Shown: positions 46,969-56,614, counted from the stretch's first letter. The stretch is DNA of 64,000 nucleotides from Amycolatopsis palatopharyngis (GCF_003385185.1 NZ_PQHZ01000022.1:1-64000); one strand, 5' to 3'. Notes: generated by a model not told the origin, from the sequence alone. Translations and numbers: made by a program.

Positions 46969-48420
46969 TCAGCCGAGGGCCAGCGACATGTACTTGGTGT
47001 CCAGGTACTCCTCGATACCCTCGGCGCCGCCTTCCCTGCCGAAGCCGGATTCCTTGATGCCGCCGAACGGTGCGGCCGGGTTCGACACGATTCCCGTGTT
47101 GATACCGACCATGCCCGTCGGCAGCGCTTCGCCGACGCGCACCGCACGGCCGGCGTCGCGGGTGTAGAGGTAGGCAACCAGCCCGAACTCGGTGTCGCCC
47201 GCCTGGCGCAGCGCGTCCTCCTCGTCGGTGAAGGTGGTGATCGGGGCGACCGGCCCGAACACCTCCTCACGCAGGATCCGCGCGTTCGCCGGCACGTCGG
47301 CGAGCACGGTCGGCGGGTAGAAGAAACCCTTGCCTTCGGGCACTTCACCGCCCGTGGTCACGGTCGCGCCCGCGTCCACCGCGTCGGTGACCAGTTCCAC
47401 GACCTTGTCGCGCTGGCCGATGTTGATCAACGGGCCGACCGAGACGCCTTCCTCGGTGCCGGGTCCGGTCCGCATCTCCGCCATCGCGGCGGTCAGCCGC
47501 CGGGTGAACTCCTCGACGACCGGTTCGGCCACATGGAAGCGGTTGGCCGCGACGCAGGACTCACCGTTGTTCCGCATCTTCGCGGCGACAGCGCCCTCGA
47601 CCGCCACGTCCACATCACAGTCGGAGAACACCAGGAACGGCGCGTTCCCGCCGAGTTCCATCGACATCCGCTGGAGGTTCGGAGCACACTGCTCCACCAG
47701 CTTCTTGCCGACCTCGGTCGAGCCGGTGAAGGACATTTTGCGGATCCGTGGGTCCTCCAGCGCCGGGGACACGATGCGGCTCGCGGAGGTACTCGGCACG
47801 ACGTTCAGCACCCCGTCCGGCAGTCCTGCCTCGGTCAGCAACGCGGCCAGGTTCAGCATCGACAGCGGGGTGAGCTGGGCCGGTTTGAGCACCATCGTGC
47901 AGCCCGCGGCGATGGCGGGGCCGATCTTGCGAGTGCCCATCGCCAGCGGGAAGTTCCACGGGGTGATCAACAGGCAAGGGCCGACCGGCTGTTTCGTGAC
48001 CATGGTGCGCTTGGCGCCGGAAGGGTCCTGCGCGTACCGGCCGTCGATGCGTACGGCTTCTTCGGAGAACCAGCGGAAGAACTCGGCCGCGTAGGTGACC
48101 TCCGCGCGCGACTCGGCCAGGCTCTTGCCCATTTCCAGCGTCATCAGCCGGGCGAGCTCGTCGGCGCGCTCGGTCATCAGCTGCCAGGCGCGGCGCAGGA
48201 TCTCCCCGCGTTCGCGAGGCGGCGTCGCGGCCCACTCGGCCTGCGCGCGGGCAGCCGCGTCCACCGCTGAAACGGCATCCTCGTGTTGCCCGTCGGCCAC
48301 CTCGGCGAGCGTGTCCTCGGTGGCCGGGTCGGTCACCGGGAACCGGGCGCCCGAGGCCGCGTCCCGCCACTTCCCGTAGACGAAGAGCTGGGTGGGGATC
48401 TGCTCGCTCAGTTCGCTCAT
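46969..48420 (-). CDS. gabD: NAD(P)-dependent succinate-semialdehyde dehydrogenase
   Basis: This 483-aa aldehyde dehydrogenase has TPWNFPLAMGTRKIGPAIAAGCTMVLKPA, FTGSTEVGKKLVEQ, MSMELGGNAPFLVF (catalytic Glu region) and KMRNNGESCVAANRFHVAE (catalytic Cys). The sequence order and the C-terminal PFGGIKESGFGREGGAEGIEEYLDTKYM are typical of GabD-type succinate-semialdehyde dehydrogenases, which oxidise the semialdehyde to succinate in GABA catabolism. The ATG at 48420 gives normal length; the longer frame upstream does not look coding. It is convergent with the BCCT gene and divergent from a lipoprotein gene. Confidence 0.92.
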   Translation of the reverse strand: MSELSEQIPTQLFVYGKWRDAASGARFPVTDPATEDTLAEVADGQHEDAVSAVDAAARAQAEWAATPPRERGEILRRAWQLMTERADELARLMTLEMGKSLAESRAEVTYAAEFFRWFSEEAVRIDGRYAQDPSGAKRTMVTKQPVGPCLLITPWNFPLAMGTRKIGPAIAAGCTMVLKPAQLTPLSMLNLAALLTEAGLPDGVLNVVPSTSASRIVSPALEDPRIRKMSFTGSTEVGKKLVEQCAPNLQRMSMELGGNAPFLVFSDCDVDVAVEGAVAAKMRNNGESCVAANRFHVAEPVVEEFTRRLTAAMAEMRTGPGTEEGVSVGPLINIGQRDKVVELVTDAVDAGATVTTGGEVPEGKGFFYPPTVLADVPANARILREEVFGPVAPITTFTDEEDALRQAGDTEFGLVAYLYTRDAGRAVRVGEALPTGMVGINTGIVSNPAAPFGGIKESGFGREGGAEGIEEYLDTKYMSLALG

Positions 48421-48502
48421 GACCGTGGTTACCCGATATGGCCTCGACGCATGCAGCGCTGTCCCATGCAACCCCGCGAACGGCCCGCACCGTCTTGGGG
48501 AT

Positions 48503-49006
48503 ATGCGTAGATACCCGTGGCTGCTGTTGTTCCTCGTCGCTGTGACCGGCTGTGGCGCTGGGTCGGGCGGGGTCGAATCGGAGGCCTGCACCGAGATAGG
48601 TGCGCCCACCGGTGTCGGGGTAGATGTGGCTGCCCCGATCGCCGGGAAAGTGACCGGCGGGACGCTGGAGGTCTGCTGGGACGGCGAGTGTGTGCGCCGG
48701 GACCTGCAGCTGATGAACTCGACCGAGGCGGGCGACACCACGTGCACCGGCGACGGTCCGACGGACGCTTGCTCCGCGCAACTGGGGGAGAACGGGCGCA
48801 AGAACGCGTTCGTCGATGTCCAGAACCTGCCGCAGGCTCCGGTGCGGGCGACGCTCACGCTGACCGGTGCCGACGGGCAGGTGCTGCAACAGGAAGCCGA
48901 GGCCACCCCCGCCGCGACCTATCCGAACGGCCCCGACTGCCCGCCGGGCGGTGTGCAGGCCCATCTCGTGGTCGACGCGTCGGGCTCGGTGCAGCAGCGC
49001 GACTGA
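48503..49006 (+). CDS. Lipoprotein of unknown function
   Basis: This 167-aa protein has a short basic N-terminus and a lipobox (RRYPWLLLFLVAVTGCGAG). The mature part has cysteines in EACTEIG, LEVCWDGECVRRD, TTCTGDGPTDACSAQ and DCPPGG, compatible with two or three disulfides outside the cell, and alternating strands (VQNLPQAPVRATLTLTGADG) suggesting a beta-rich domain. I do not recognise the family. It is divergent from gabD across 82 bp and precedes the F420 oxidoreductase gene by 70 bp. The ribosome-binding site GGGG is close to the ATG. Confidence 0.7.
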   Translation: MRRYPWLLLFLVAVTGCGAGSGGVESEACTEIGAPTGVGVDVAAPIAGKVTGGTLEVCWDGECVRRDLQLMNSTEAGDTTCTGDGPTDACSAQLGENGRKNAFVDVQNLPQAPVRATLTLTGADGQVLQQEAEATPAATYPNGPDCPPGGVQAHLVVDASGSVQQRD

Positions 49007-49076
49007 ACTCACGCACTGCCGAACGTCTCCAAGTGTTACGTTCCACGCGGCATGTAAATAACGTGGAGGGCGCAGC

Positions 49077-50117
49077 ATGCGGATCGGCACTCAGCTCAGC
49101 TACGCGGGCAACTTCATCGACATGGCCGAGGAGGCGGTGCGGCTGGAGCAGGCCGGTCTCGACATCGTGTTCGTTCCGGAGGCCTACTCCTTCGACGCGG
49201 TGAGCCAGCTCGGCTATCTTGCGGCCAGGACCGAACGGGTCGAACTCGCGTCGGGGATCCTGCAGATCTACACGCGCACGCCGACCCTCACGGCGATGAC
49301 CGCCGCGGGCCTGGACTATGTGTCCGGTGGCCGGTTCACGCTCGGTCTGGGCGCCTCCGGCCCGCAGGTCATCGAGGGTTTCCACGGCGTGCGTTACGAC
49401 GCCCCGATCGGCCGGACCCGCGAGATCGTCGACATCTGCAGGCAGGTGTGGCGGCGCGAGCGGCTCGTACACGAGGGCAAGCACTATCGGATCCCGCTGC
49501 CGGTGGAGGAGGGCACCGGTCTCGGCAAGCCGCTCAAGCTGATCAACCAGCCGGTGCGCGAGCGGATCCCGATCCAGCTCGCCGCCCTCGGCCCGAAGAA
49601 CGTCGCGCTGACCGCGGAAATCGCCGACGGCTGGCAGCCGATCTTCTACTATCCGGAGAAGGCCGCCGACGTCTGGGGCGCCTCGCTGGCCGAGGGAAAG
49701 GCCAAGCGTGCCCCCGAACTCGGCGAGCTGGACACGATCGCGAGTATGCCGCTGGCCATCGGCGAGGACGTCGACCACCTGCTGGAGCCGTATCGGCACA
49801 TGATCGCCCTGTACGTCGGCGGTATGGGCGCGAAGGGCAAGAACTTCTACAACGATCTCGCCTGCCGGTACGGCTTCGAGGCGGAGGCCAAGGAAATCCA
49901 GGACCTCTACCTGGAGGGCAAGAAGGTCGAGGCCGCAGCCGCGGTTCCCGCCGAGTTGCTCCGGGCCATCTCGCTGGTCGGTCCGGAGGGGCACGTCAGG
50001 GAACGGATTGCCGCGCACGCAGAGGCGGGTGTGACCACGTTGCTGGTGCAGCCGCTCGGCGATACCGCGGACGAGCGCGTGGAGCTGATCCGCCAGATCC
50101 GTGAGCTAACGCCCTAA
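49077..50117 (+). CDS. LLM-class F420-dependent oxidoreductase
   Basis: This 346-aa luciferase-like (TIM barrel) protein reads MRIGTQLSYAGNFIDMAEEAVRLEQAGLDIVFVPEA, then GILQIYTRTPTLTAMTAAGLDYVSGGRFTLGLGASGPQVIEGFHG. The LGLGASGPQ motif and FTLGLG strand are typical of the F420-dependent LLM branch in actinobacteria. The cofactor is likely F420H2; the substrate is unknown. It stands alone, 70 bp after the lipoprotein gene, and ends next to two palindromic repeats (50131-50187). It is convergent with the ABC exporter. Confidence 0.86.
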   Translation: MRIGTQLSYAGNFIDMAEEAVRLEQAGLDIVFVPEAYSFDAVSQLGYLAARTERVELASGILQIYTRTPTLTAMTAAGLDYVSGGRFTLGLGASGPQVIEGFHGVRYDAPIGRTREIVDICRQVWRRERLVHEGKHYRIPLPVEEGTGLGKPLKLINQPVRERIPIQLAALGPKNVALTAEIADGWQPIFYYPEKAADVWGASLAEGKAKRAPELGELDTIASMPLAIGEDVDHLLEPYRHMIALYVGGMGAKGKNFYNDLACRYGFEAEAKEIQDLYLEGKKVEAAAAVPAELLRAISLVGPEGHVRERIAAHAEAGVTTLLVQPLGDTADERVELIRQIRELTP

Positions 50118-50130
50118 CGCCAATCCCGAA

Positions 50131-50187
50131 CTCGCGCTTTCCCGGGAAAGTGCGAGGCGTGTGAACTCGCGCTTTCCCGGGAAAGGG
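50131..50187. repeat. Two TTTCCCGGGAAA-family palindromes
   Basis: Copy one (50131-50156) reads CTCGCGCTTTCCC then GGGAAAGTGCGAG, a 13-bp-arm repeat with one mismatch. Copy two (50166-50187) has the same left arm but a decayed right arm (GGGAAAGGGGC). They lie between the convergent F420 oxidoreductase and ABC permease genes. Confidence 0.8.
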
Positions 50188-50236
50188 GCACCCTGCCTGC
50201 CCCGACGCGGGCAGGGTGGGCGGTACCCCGGCGCCG

Positions 50237-51868
50237 CTAGCCGATGTCGCGTTGGCGGAAGGCGGCGAGGCCGCCGACCAGTGCCACCGCGGCGATCGCG
50301 GTCAGCCAGATCAGCGGAGCGGCGGTGAACTCCGACCCCGGGATCTTCGGGATGTGCGTGAACGGCGAGATGTTCATCAGTACCTGTGGCAGCTGCACCG
50401 CCGGACCGAACATGCTGAGCAACAGCGCCGCCAGCACGATCCCCCATGCGGCGGACGTGTACTTCGGCAGCAGGCCGAAGATCGCCGCGGCGATCCCGAC
50501 GATCACCCAGATCGCGGGCAGCTGCACCAGCGTGCCCGCCAGTACGTCGCCGACCGCTCCCGAAACATCGCCCACCTGCAGCCCGTGTGCCAGGCCGGTG
50601 GTGAACCCCGCGATCAGCGTGATCAGTGCCGTGCCGAGGAACGCGAACGCAAGATGACTGGCGGTCCAGCTGAGCCTGCTCACCCTGGTCGCCAGCAGCG
50701 GTTCGACTCGGACGGCCACCTCCTCGGCGCGCATGCGGAGGGTGGCCTGGACCCCGTAGATCGCGGCGACCATGCCGAACATGCCGGTCATCGCGGCGAG
50801 GAAGGCGTTGATCATCCCGCCCGAGCCACCCATCCGCTCGAACATCTGCCGGCCCTGCTCGCTGTCGCCGATGATGTCGCCGATTCCGTTGGCGATCGCC
50901 CCCATCATCAGCCCGGACACGGCCAGGCCGACCGACCAGCCGATCAGGGAGCCCTTGTGCAGCCGCCACGCGAGTGCCAGCGGACTGTTCAGACTCCGCG
51001 CGGCAGTGGCAGGTCCTGGCCTGCCCCGGAGTATCCCCGCGTCGAAGTCGCGGCGGGGCAGCAGTCTGTAGCCGATCGCGCCGACCACGACGGCCGTCAC
51101 CAGCGAGAGGGACAGGGCCCACCAGCGCTCGTCGGCGAACGCCCGAAGTTGCAGCGGCCAGCCCAGCGGTGAAAGCCACGAAACCCAGCCGAGGTCGCCG
51201 TTGGCGTTCGCGTCACCGACCCCACGGATCAGGAACGCGGCGCCGAGTACGGCGGAGCTGATGCTGTTGGCCGTCCGGGAGTACTCCGCCACCTGCACCG
51301 CTACCGCCGACACCGCCGTGAACACCAGACCGGTGCTCGCGGTGGCCAGGCCGAAGGCCAACGACCCTGCGGCGGGCAGGCCGGCTGCGCTCAACGAAGC
51401 CGCCTGGATCAGTCCGATGAGTACGCTCGTGCCGCCCGCGACGATCACGGCGGCGGTGAGCATCGCATAGCGTCCGACCACAGTGGACCCAAGTAGTTCA
51501 CCCCTGCCCGTGTCCTCCTCGGCCCTGGTGTGCCTGGTGACGGTGAAGATCGCCATCAGGGCGACGAATACGGCCATGAACCCGCCGAGCCGCCAGGCGA
51601 CGAAACCACCGGCGGTGGAGAGGTCGAACGCCGGCCCGTAAAGCACCGCGATCGACGGGTTCGCCTGCATCGCCGCGGTCAGTCCCGCACGTTCGGCCAT
51701 CGTGGGGTACAGCTGCTCGAAGGTCCCCGCCGTGCTCGCGGGCATGATCCCGAGCAACAGGATCCACAGTGGAAGGATGATCCGATCCCGGCGTAGTGCC
51801 AGCCGGACCAGGTGTCTGGTCCCGACGTTGGGGCTCGCCTTGACTGTCGCGCCCGTGTGCCGGTTCAT
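50237..51868 (-). CDS. ABC exporter permease, 12-helix fused type
   Basis: This 543-aa membrane protein has about 12 helices arranged as two related halves. The first begins [24 protein letters not shown], with [48 protein letters not shown] as a loop signature. The second half is [22 protein letters not shown] onward. This pattern belongs to the fused exporter permeases paired with a single ATPase in actinobacterial drug or antibiotic exporters. The ATG overlaps the ATPase stop (ATGA), so expression is coupled. The pair's substrate is unknown; the upstream GbsR/MarR-type regulator and TTCACAA operator suggest induction by a compound. Confidence 0.88.
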   Translation of the reverse strand: MNRHTGATVKASPNVGTRHLVRLALRRDRIILPLWILLLGIMPASTAGTFEQLYPTMAERAGLTAAMQANPSIAVLYGPAFDLSTAGGFVAWRLGGFMAVFVALMAIFTVTRHTRAEEDTGRGELLGSTVVGRYAMLTAAVIVAGGTSVLIGLIQAASLSAAGLPAAGSLAFGLATASTGLVFTAVSAVAVQVAEYSRTANSISSAVLGAAFLIRGVGDANANGDLGWVSWLSPLGWPLQLRAFADERWWALSLSLVTAVVVGAIGYRLLPRRDFDAGILRGRPGPATAARSLNSPLALAWRLHKGSLIGWSVGLAVSGLMMGAIANGIGDIIGDSEQGRQMFERMGGSGGMINAFLAAMTGMFGMVAAIYGVQATLRMRAEEVAVRVEPLLATRVSRLSWTASHLAFAFLGTALITLIAGFTTGLAHGLQVGDVSGAVGDVLAGTLVQLPAIWVIVGIAAAIFGLLPKYTSAAWGIVLAALLLSMFGPAVQLPQVLMNISPFTHIPKIPGSEFTAAPLIWLTAIAAVALVGGLAAFRQRDIG

Positions 51869-52782
51869 CGGGTCCTCGCTTCCGGCTTCGCTGTCGACGC
51901 CTCGTTCGTGTAGTGCCGCAGGAACAATTCCTCCAGCGTCGGCGGCTGACTGGTGAGGCTGCGTACGCCCACCTCCGCCAGCTGGCGCAGCACGACGTCC
52001 AGTCCGGTGGTCTCGACGTCGAAGTGCACTGTGTTGCCGTCGATGCGCAGGTCGTGCACATTCGGCAGGTTCGTCAGCCCGTTCGGGTGGCCGGCGAGTT
52101 CGGCGGAGATCGAAGTGCGAGTGAGGTGGCGCAACTCGGCCAAGGTGCCGCTCTCGACGGTGTGGCCGTTGCGGATGATGCTCACCCGATCGCACAGCGC
52201 CTCGACCTCGGCGAGGATATGGCTGGAGAGCAGCACGGTCCTGCCCTGCTCACGCTCCTCCTGGATGGCGTACTGGAAGGTCGCCTCCATCAGCGGGTCG
52301 AGCCCCGCCGTGGGCTCGTCCAGGATCAGCAGCTCTACATTGGACGCAAGTGCCGCCACGATGGCGACCTTCTGCCGGTTTCCTTTGGAGTAGGTGCGCC
52401 CCTTCTTCCTCGGGTCGAGGTCGAACCGCTCGATGAGATCCTTACGGCGTCGCGGGTCCAGGCCGCCCCGCAACCTCCCGAGCAGGTCGATCACCTCGCC
52501 GCCGGACAGGTTCGGCCAGAGGTTGACGTCGCCGGGGACGTAGGCGAGCCTGCGGTGCAGGGATGCGGCATCGCGCCACGGATCGCCGCCGAGCAGCCGG
52601 ATGTCGCCCGAGTCGGCGCGCAGCAGGCCGAGCAGCACCCGGACAGTGGTCGACTTTCCCGACCCGTTCGGGCCGAGGAATCCGTGTACCTCGCCTGTGG
52701 CGACGTTCAGATCGAGCCCGTCGAGGGCCTTGGTGGGGCCGAACGACTTGTGGAGGCCGGAGATCGAGATGGCGTTGGTCAT
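51865..52782 (-). CDS. ABC exporter ATP-binding protein
   Basis: This 305-aa ATPase has Walker [11 protein letters not shown]-loop region, signature [15 protein letters not shown], Walker [13 protein letters not shown] and an H-loop ([13 protein letters not shown]). The C-terminal 80 residues form the extension common to DrrA-type exporter ATPases. It energises the 12-helix permease encoded directly downstream (four-base overlap). The divergent GbsR/MarR-type gene across the 16-bp palindrome is its likely regulator. The ATP-binding subunit works at the cytoplasmic face. Confidence 0.94.
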   Translation of the reverse strand: MTNAISISGLHKSFGPTKALDGLDLNVATGEVHGFLGPNGSGKSTTVRVLLGLLRADSGDIRLLGGDPWRDAASLHRRLAYVPGDVNLWPNLSGGEVIDLLGRLRGGLDPRRRKDLIERFDLDPRKKGRTYSKGNRQKVAIVAALASNVELLILDEPTAGLDPLMEATFQYAIQEEREQGRTVLLSSHILAEVEALCDRVSIIRNGHTVESGTLAELRHLTRTSISAELAGHPNGLTNLPNVHDLRIDGNTVHFDVETTGLDVVLRQLAEVGVRSLTSQPPTLEELFLRHYTNEASTAKPEARTR

Positions 52783-52802
52783 GCATCAGACTGTACTGTC
52801 AT

Positions 52803-52818
52803 TTCACAAAGTTGTGAA
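52803..52818. promoter_or_regulatory. Operator-like palindrome between the ABC exporter and its regulator
   Basis: TTCACAA-AG-TTGTGAA, a perfect 7-bp inverted repeat, lies 20 bp upstream of the ATPase start and 58 bp before the regulator start. It is well placed for divergent repression by the GbsR/MarR-type protein. Confidence 0.65.
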
Positions 52819-52876
52819 GTTAAGAAAACGTATACAACGGGTGGGGCCTTCCACCGTCGTCGGAGAGGATGGAGTC

Positions 52877-53395
52877 ATGTCGAGCAGGCCGCAGTCTCAG
52901 CGTGATCCGAACATCGAACGGGACGAACCGGAGGTCCAGCACTACGTGGAAAGGCTCGCGATGGTGCTGACCGAGATGGGCTTCCAGCGGATGGCCGCCC
53001 GGGTCTTCGCCACCCTGATGTCCACTGACAGCGGTCAGCTCACGGCTGCCGAGCTCGCCGAGCGGCTGTCGGTCAGTCCCGCGGCGGTCTCCGGCGCGGT
53101 GCGGTTTCTCGACCAGCTCGGCCTTGTCGCGAAACGCCGGGAGCCCGGCGGCCGCCGCGACCACTACTGCCTCGTCGACGACCTCTGGTACTCGACGTTC
53201 CTCAAGCGCGACCGCATGATGATCATGTGGCGGGACGCGACCGTCGAGGGAATGTCCGTTCTCGGTGAAGAAACCCCGGCGGGCAGGCGACTCGGCGAGA
53301 TGTGCAGCTTCCTCGACTTCATGATCAGGGAACTGCCCGCCATGTTCGAGCGCTGGCACCAGCAACGCCAGGAGGAACAGCGCAAAGCTGGCTGA
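52877..53395 (+). CDS. GbsR/MarR-family transcriptional regulator
   Basis: This 172-aa winged-helix protein reads VQHYVERLAMVLTEMGFQRMAARVFATLMSTDSGQLTAAELAERLSVSPAAVSGAVRFLDQLGLVAKRREPGGRRDHY, the GbsR-type layout. A C-terminal helical region follows (FLDFMIRELPAMFERWHQQRQEEQ). Such regulators sit beside drug exporters or betaine genes and respond to ligands. The ATG at 52877 follows GGAG and gives the expected family length, whereas the open frame reaches far upstream across the operator. The divergent ABC exporter genes are the likely targets. Confidence 0.85.
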   Translation: MSSRPQSQRDPNIERDEPEVQHYVERLAMVLTEMGFQRMAARVFATLMSTDSGQLTAAELAERLSVSPAAVSGAVRFLDQLGLVAKRREPGGRRDHYCLVDDLWYSTFLKRDRMMIMWRDATVEGMSVLGEETPAGRRLGEMCSFLDFMIRELPAMFERWHQQRQEEQRKAG

Positions 53396-53405
53396 CCGCC
53401 ATACG

Positions 53406-53418
53406 ATAACGTCGTTAT
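53406..53418. promoter_or_regulatory. Palindrome abutting the SGNH hydrolase start codon
   Basis: ATAACG-T-CGTTAT is a perfect 13-bp inverted repeat that ends immediately before the ATG at 53419. No ribosome-binding site precedes that ATG, so the transcript may be leaderless and the palindrome may overlap the -10 region. Confidence 0.55.
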
Positions 53419-54147
53419 ATGACTCCTCTCGCCCAGCCGCTGCTCGCCACAGCCGCGACCCTCCTGCTCGCCCCGGCACTCGCGGTCCAGGGAAAGCGGG
53501 TGCGGCGCACCACTCCCCGGCTGCCCGACGCGACGGGCCCGGCCGACGGCAGCGTTGGCCAGGGAGAGCCGCTGGACCTGCTCGTTCTTGGCGAGTCCAC
53601 GGTGGCCGGTGTCGGAGCTCGCGATCACGAGGAGGCACTGACCGGGCAGATCGGCGCGGCGCTCGCCGCCCGTTCGGGGCGCTCGGTGCGCTGGCGGGCG
53701 GTCGGCCGCTCCGGCGCCGACGCCCGAGCCGTGCACACCCACCTGCTGGACACCGCCTGTGATCGCCCCGCCGATCTCGTGGTCGTCGCCCTCGGCGTCA
53801 ACGACACGATCGGGCTGCACAGCGCCACCCGCTATCGCGGAGACCTGCTTCGGCTGGTCACGGCGCTACGAACGCGCCTCGGTGCACCACCCGTTCTGCT
53901 CGCGGGAGTGCCGCCGATGGGCGGGTTCCCGACCCTGCCGCAGCCGCTGCGTTACGTACTCGGCCTGCGTTCGCGGGTACTCGACGCGGCCGCGGCCGAG
54001 CTGGCCGCACTGCCAGGAGTGACGCACTCTCCGCTGCCGCCTGCGCTGCTCGCCGCTGACTCGTTCGCCGCCGACGGCTTCCATCCGGGCCCCGCCGGGT
54101 ACCGGGCATGGGGTGAACAGCTCGCGGCCGTCGCGCCGGTCGGGTGA
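53419..54147 (+). CDS. SGNH/GDSL-type esterase
   Basis: This 242-aa hydrolase has block I LDLLVLGESTVAGVGARD (GES replaces GDS, Ser60 nucleophile), block III LVVVALGVNDTIG and block V DGFHPGPAGY with the Asp-His pair. The first 25 residues are hydrophobic (LAQPLLATAATLLLAPALAVQG) and may be an uncleaved anchor or signal. The enzyme probably hydrolyses esters or acyl groups. The start has no ribosome-binding site and a perfect palindrome directly before it, which favours a leaderless mRNA. It begins 23 bp after the GbsR-type gene but the palindrome implies its own promoter. Confidence 0.87.
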   Translation: MTPLAQPLLATAATLLLAPALAVQGKRVRRTTPRLPDATGPADGSVGQGEPLDLLVLGESTVAGVGARDHEEALTGQIGAALAARSGRSVRWRAVGRSGADARAVHTHLLDTACDRPADLVVVALGVNDTIGLHSATRYRGDLLRLVTALRTRLGAPPVLLAGVPPMGGFPTLPQPLRYVLGLRSRVLDAAAAELAALPGVTHSPLPPALLAADSFAADGFHPGPAGYRAWGEQLAAVAPVG

Positions 54148-54148
54148 C

Positions 54149-54601
54149 TCAGGCTCGCTCTGCCGCTCGCGCCAGGCGCGCCGCGAGGAAGATGATCGCG
54201 GTTCGCAGCAGGACAAGGGTCGCCGGCCCGGTGCCCGGTAGTCCCTCGACGAACGTGCCGCTCCAGCGGATGTCCGTGCCGCCCTCGGCGTTGGGGGTGA
54301 ACAACACCTCAGCCCGGTAGTCCTTGGCCGGGGCAGGTGGGCCTGCGAAGGTGTAGACGTGGCGGCGGTCCTGTTCGTACTCGACGGTCTCCTCACGCAA
54401 CAGCAACGGCCACAGCCCGACCTTCCGGACGGCACCGACGCCACCGGGTGCGGGATCCCCATGACGTTCCCAACCGGACTGCGGTACGAGTGGCCGCGCC
54501 CAGCTCGACCACAGTTCCCCGTCGGTCTCGAGCCGGAAGAGTTCGGTGGCGCTCGCGCTGCTGCGCCGATTGACTTCGAAGGAGAATGTCCTCGCCGGCA
54601 T
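54149..54601 (-). CDS. SRPBCC family protein
   Basis: This 150-aa protein has TFSFEVNRRSSASATELFRLETDGELWSSWARPL at its N-terminus, then GGVGAVRKVGLWPLLLREETVEYEQDRRHVYTFAGPPAPAKDYRAEVLF and a C-terminal helix. This matches the START-like SRPBCC fold seen in polyketide cyclases and lipid-binding proteins. No catalytic residues can be assigned. It is transcribed toward the SGNH gene, with the two stop codons one base apart. A different SRPBCC protein is at 1700-2161. Confidence 0.82.
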   Translation of the reverse strand: MPARTFSFEVNRRSSASATELFRLETDGELWSSWARPLVPQSGWERHGDPAPGGVGAVRKVGLWPLLLREETVEYEQDRRHVYTFAGPPAPAKDYRAEVLFTPNAEGGTDIRWSGTFVEGLPGTGPATLVLLRTAIIFLAARLARAAERA

Positions 54602-54661
54602 CGATGCCTCCTGGCTCGTTGTTGATCGTCAAGTTAACGAATACAGGGGGAGGAGGATGTC

Positions 54662-56614
54662 GTGCGGTCCAACCGCGCAGACCTGGCTGCCCCGATCTGG
54701 CTGGTCCAGCTCCTGCGCAGCACTCCGGCGCCGATCCCGTGGACCAGGGCGGTCCGTGCCGCGCTGGCGATGGCGGTTCCCATGGCCGTCGGCTACGCGT
54801 TCGGCGACATCGGCGCGGGTGCCCTGGTCTCCACGGGCGCCCTGCCGACGGTGCTCGCCGAGTCGGCAGGGCCATATCGCTATCGCGCGGTCCGGCTGGG
54901 CGGAGCGACCGCGGCGGCCTCCGCGGGGTTCGCCGCGGGCCTGCTCAGCGGTGCGAACACGATGGCATCGTTCGTCACCGTCGTGCTCATCGCGGCGGTG
55001 TCCGCGCTGATCAGTGCGGCCGGGAGCAATGCGAGTGTCGCGGCGCTGCAACTGTTCGTGTTCACCGTGCTCGGTACCGGCCAGCACGCGATGGGCGTGC
55101 CCGCCGACCTCGCCATGGTCTGCTTCATCGCAGGCGCGGGCTGGGGACTGCTGGTCGCACTCGCAGGGTGGACCGTGCGCGCGACCTCGCCGGAGCGCAC
55201 CGCGGTCGCGCACGTCTTCATCGAACTGGCCGCGATGCTCTCCGCCCAGGACGAAGCGACCTCCAGGGCGGCACGTCACCAGCTCACCACGGCGCTGAAC
55301 ACGGCTTACGACCGGATGCTCGGCGCCAGGTCCTGGTTGTCCGGCCGGGACGAGACCTACCGTGGCCTGCTCAACCTGCTCTCCGCCGCGACGCCGGCGG
55401 TGGAGGCCGGGGTCGCGATGGCGCATGCGGGCCGGAAGGCGCCACCGGAGGTGATCGGTCACCTCACCGCCGTCGCGACGTCAGTTCTCGCGGCGGCTCC
55501 GCTGCCCCCTGCCCCCACCCCGAGTCAGGAGCGGCCTGCCGATCGCGTTCTGGCCGCCCTGTACTCGGGGCTGGCCACCATCGGGCAAGGCGCGGAGCGT
55601 AAACGCAGGGAGCGGACGTCGCCGTGGTCGCTGTTGCGGGAGTGGATGGCTTCCCTCACCGCAGGCCCGCTGACCTGGCTCGCCGCGCTGCGACTCGTGC
55701 TCTGTGTCGCACTGGCCGAGGGGGCGGGCCTCGTCCTGCCGGTCGATCGTTCCTACTGGATCACGCTGACCGTGGGCATCGTCCTGAAACCCGACTTCGG
55801 GTCGGTGTTCGGCCGCGCGGTCCTGCGCGGGATCGGCACCGTGGCCGGGGTGGGGATCGGTGCGCTCGTCCTCGGCTCCGGCGTCCGGGGCTGGGTGCTG
55901 GTGGCGCTGGTCGTGGTGTTCGCGGCGGGTGTGGCGATCGGCAAGGTGCGCAACTACGGCATCCTCAGTGCGTTCGTCACACCGCTGATCATCGTGCAGA
56001 TGGACCTGGCCAGCCGGGGAGACTGGGCGGTCGTGCTGGCTCGCCTTGTCGACACCGTGCTGGGCTGCGCGATCGTGCTGGTGTTCGGGTACCTGCTCTG
56101 GCCGGGCAGCATGCGCCCGCGCGTCGGCGGCAGGCTGGCCGAGGTGGCCGACACGGTCGCGCTCTACGTCGACCGGGGGTTGCGCCCCGCGGAATCGGCC
56201 GAGGAGCGAACGGATCGGTCTCGCCGCAGGCGGCGCGCCTATCGCGGCCTCGCTGACCTGCGCACGGCATTCCAGCAGGCCGTGGTCGAGCCGTCGGCGG
56301 CTGGCAGGCAGGCGGCGGCCTGGTGGCCCGCGATCGTCGGACTGGAACGGGTCGCCGATGCGGTGACCGAGGTCGTCGTGGCCATCGAGCGAGGCGCCGA
56401 TCCGCCCGATCCCGACGACGTCCGGCTGCTCACCGATGCGCTCGCCGAGTTCGCGGAGGCGGTACGCGAGCAGCGCGAACCGGTGGATGTCGTGTTACCG
56501 GACTCGGCTCGGCTGGCGGACGTGGCCGAGCAGGTCGACGCGGCGTTCCAAGCCGTCTGCGGACCGGACTTCACTCGCTCGTGGTTTCCGTTTCGGCGCA
56601 GACAGGGTGGATAA
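54662..56614 (+). CDS. FUSC-family transporter-like protein
   Basis: This 650-aa protein has two membrane blocks. The N-terminal block (WTRAVRAALAMAVPMAVGYAFGDIGAGALVSTGALPTVL onward) and the central block (LAALRLVLCVALAEGAGLVLPVDRSYWITLTVGIVLKPDFGSVFGRAVLRGIGTVAGVGIGALVLG) match the FUSC family (fusaric acid resistance/AaeB-like). The C-terminal 150 residues are helical and cytoplasmic. The family is linked to efflux of aromatic acids or to lipid-linked substrates; function is uncertain in actinobacteria. The GTG start follows GGGGGAGGAGG. It is divergent from the SRPBCC gene by about 60 bp. Confidence 0.86.
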   Translation: MRSNRADLAAPIWLVQLLRSTPAPIPWTRAVRAALAMAVPMAVGYAFGDIGAGALVSTGALPTVLAESAGPYRYRAVRLGGATAAASAGFAAGLLSGANTMASFVTVVLIAAVSALISAAGSNASVAALQLFVFTVLGTGQHAMGVPADLAMVCFIAGAGWGLLVALAGWTVRATSPERTAVAHVFIELAAMLSAQDEATSRAARHQLTTALNTAYDRMLGARSWLSGRDETYRGLLNLLSAATPAVEAGVAMAHAGRKAPPEVIGHLTAVATSVLAAAPLPPAPTPSQERPADRVLAALYSGLATIGQGAERKRRERTSPWSLLREWMASLTAGPLTWLAALRLVLCVALAEGAGLVLPVDRSYWITLTVGIVLKPDFGSVFGRAVLRGIGTVAGVGIGALVLGSGVRGWVLVALVVVFAAGVAIGKVRNYGILSAFVTPLIIVQMDLASRGDWAVVLARLVDTVLGCAIVLVFGYLLWPGSMRPRVGGRLAEVADTVALYVDRGLRPAESAEERTDRSRRRRRAYRGLADLRTAFQQAVVEPSAAGRQAAAWWPAIVGLERVADAVTEVVVAIERGADPPDPDDVRLLTDALAEFAEAVREQREPVDVVLPDSARLADVAEQVDAAFQAVCGPDFTRSWFPFRRRQGG

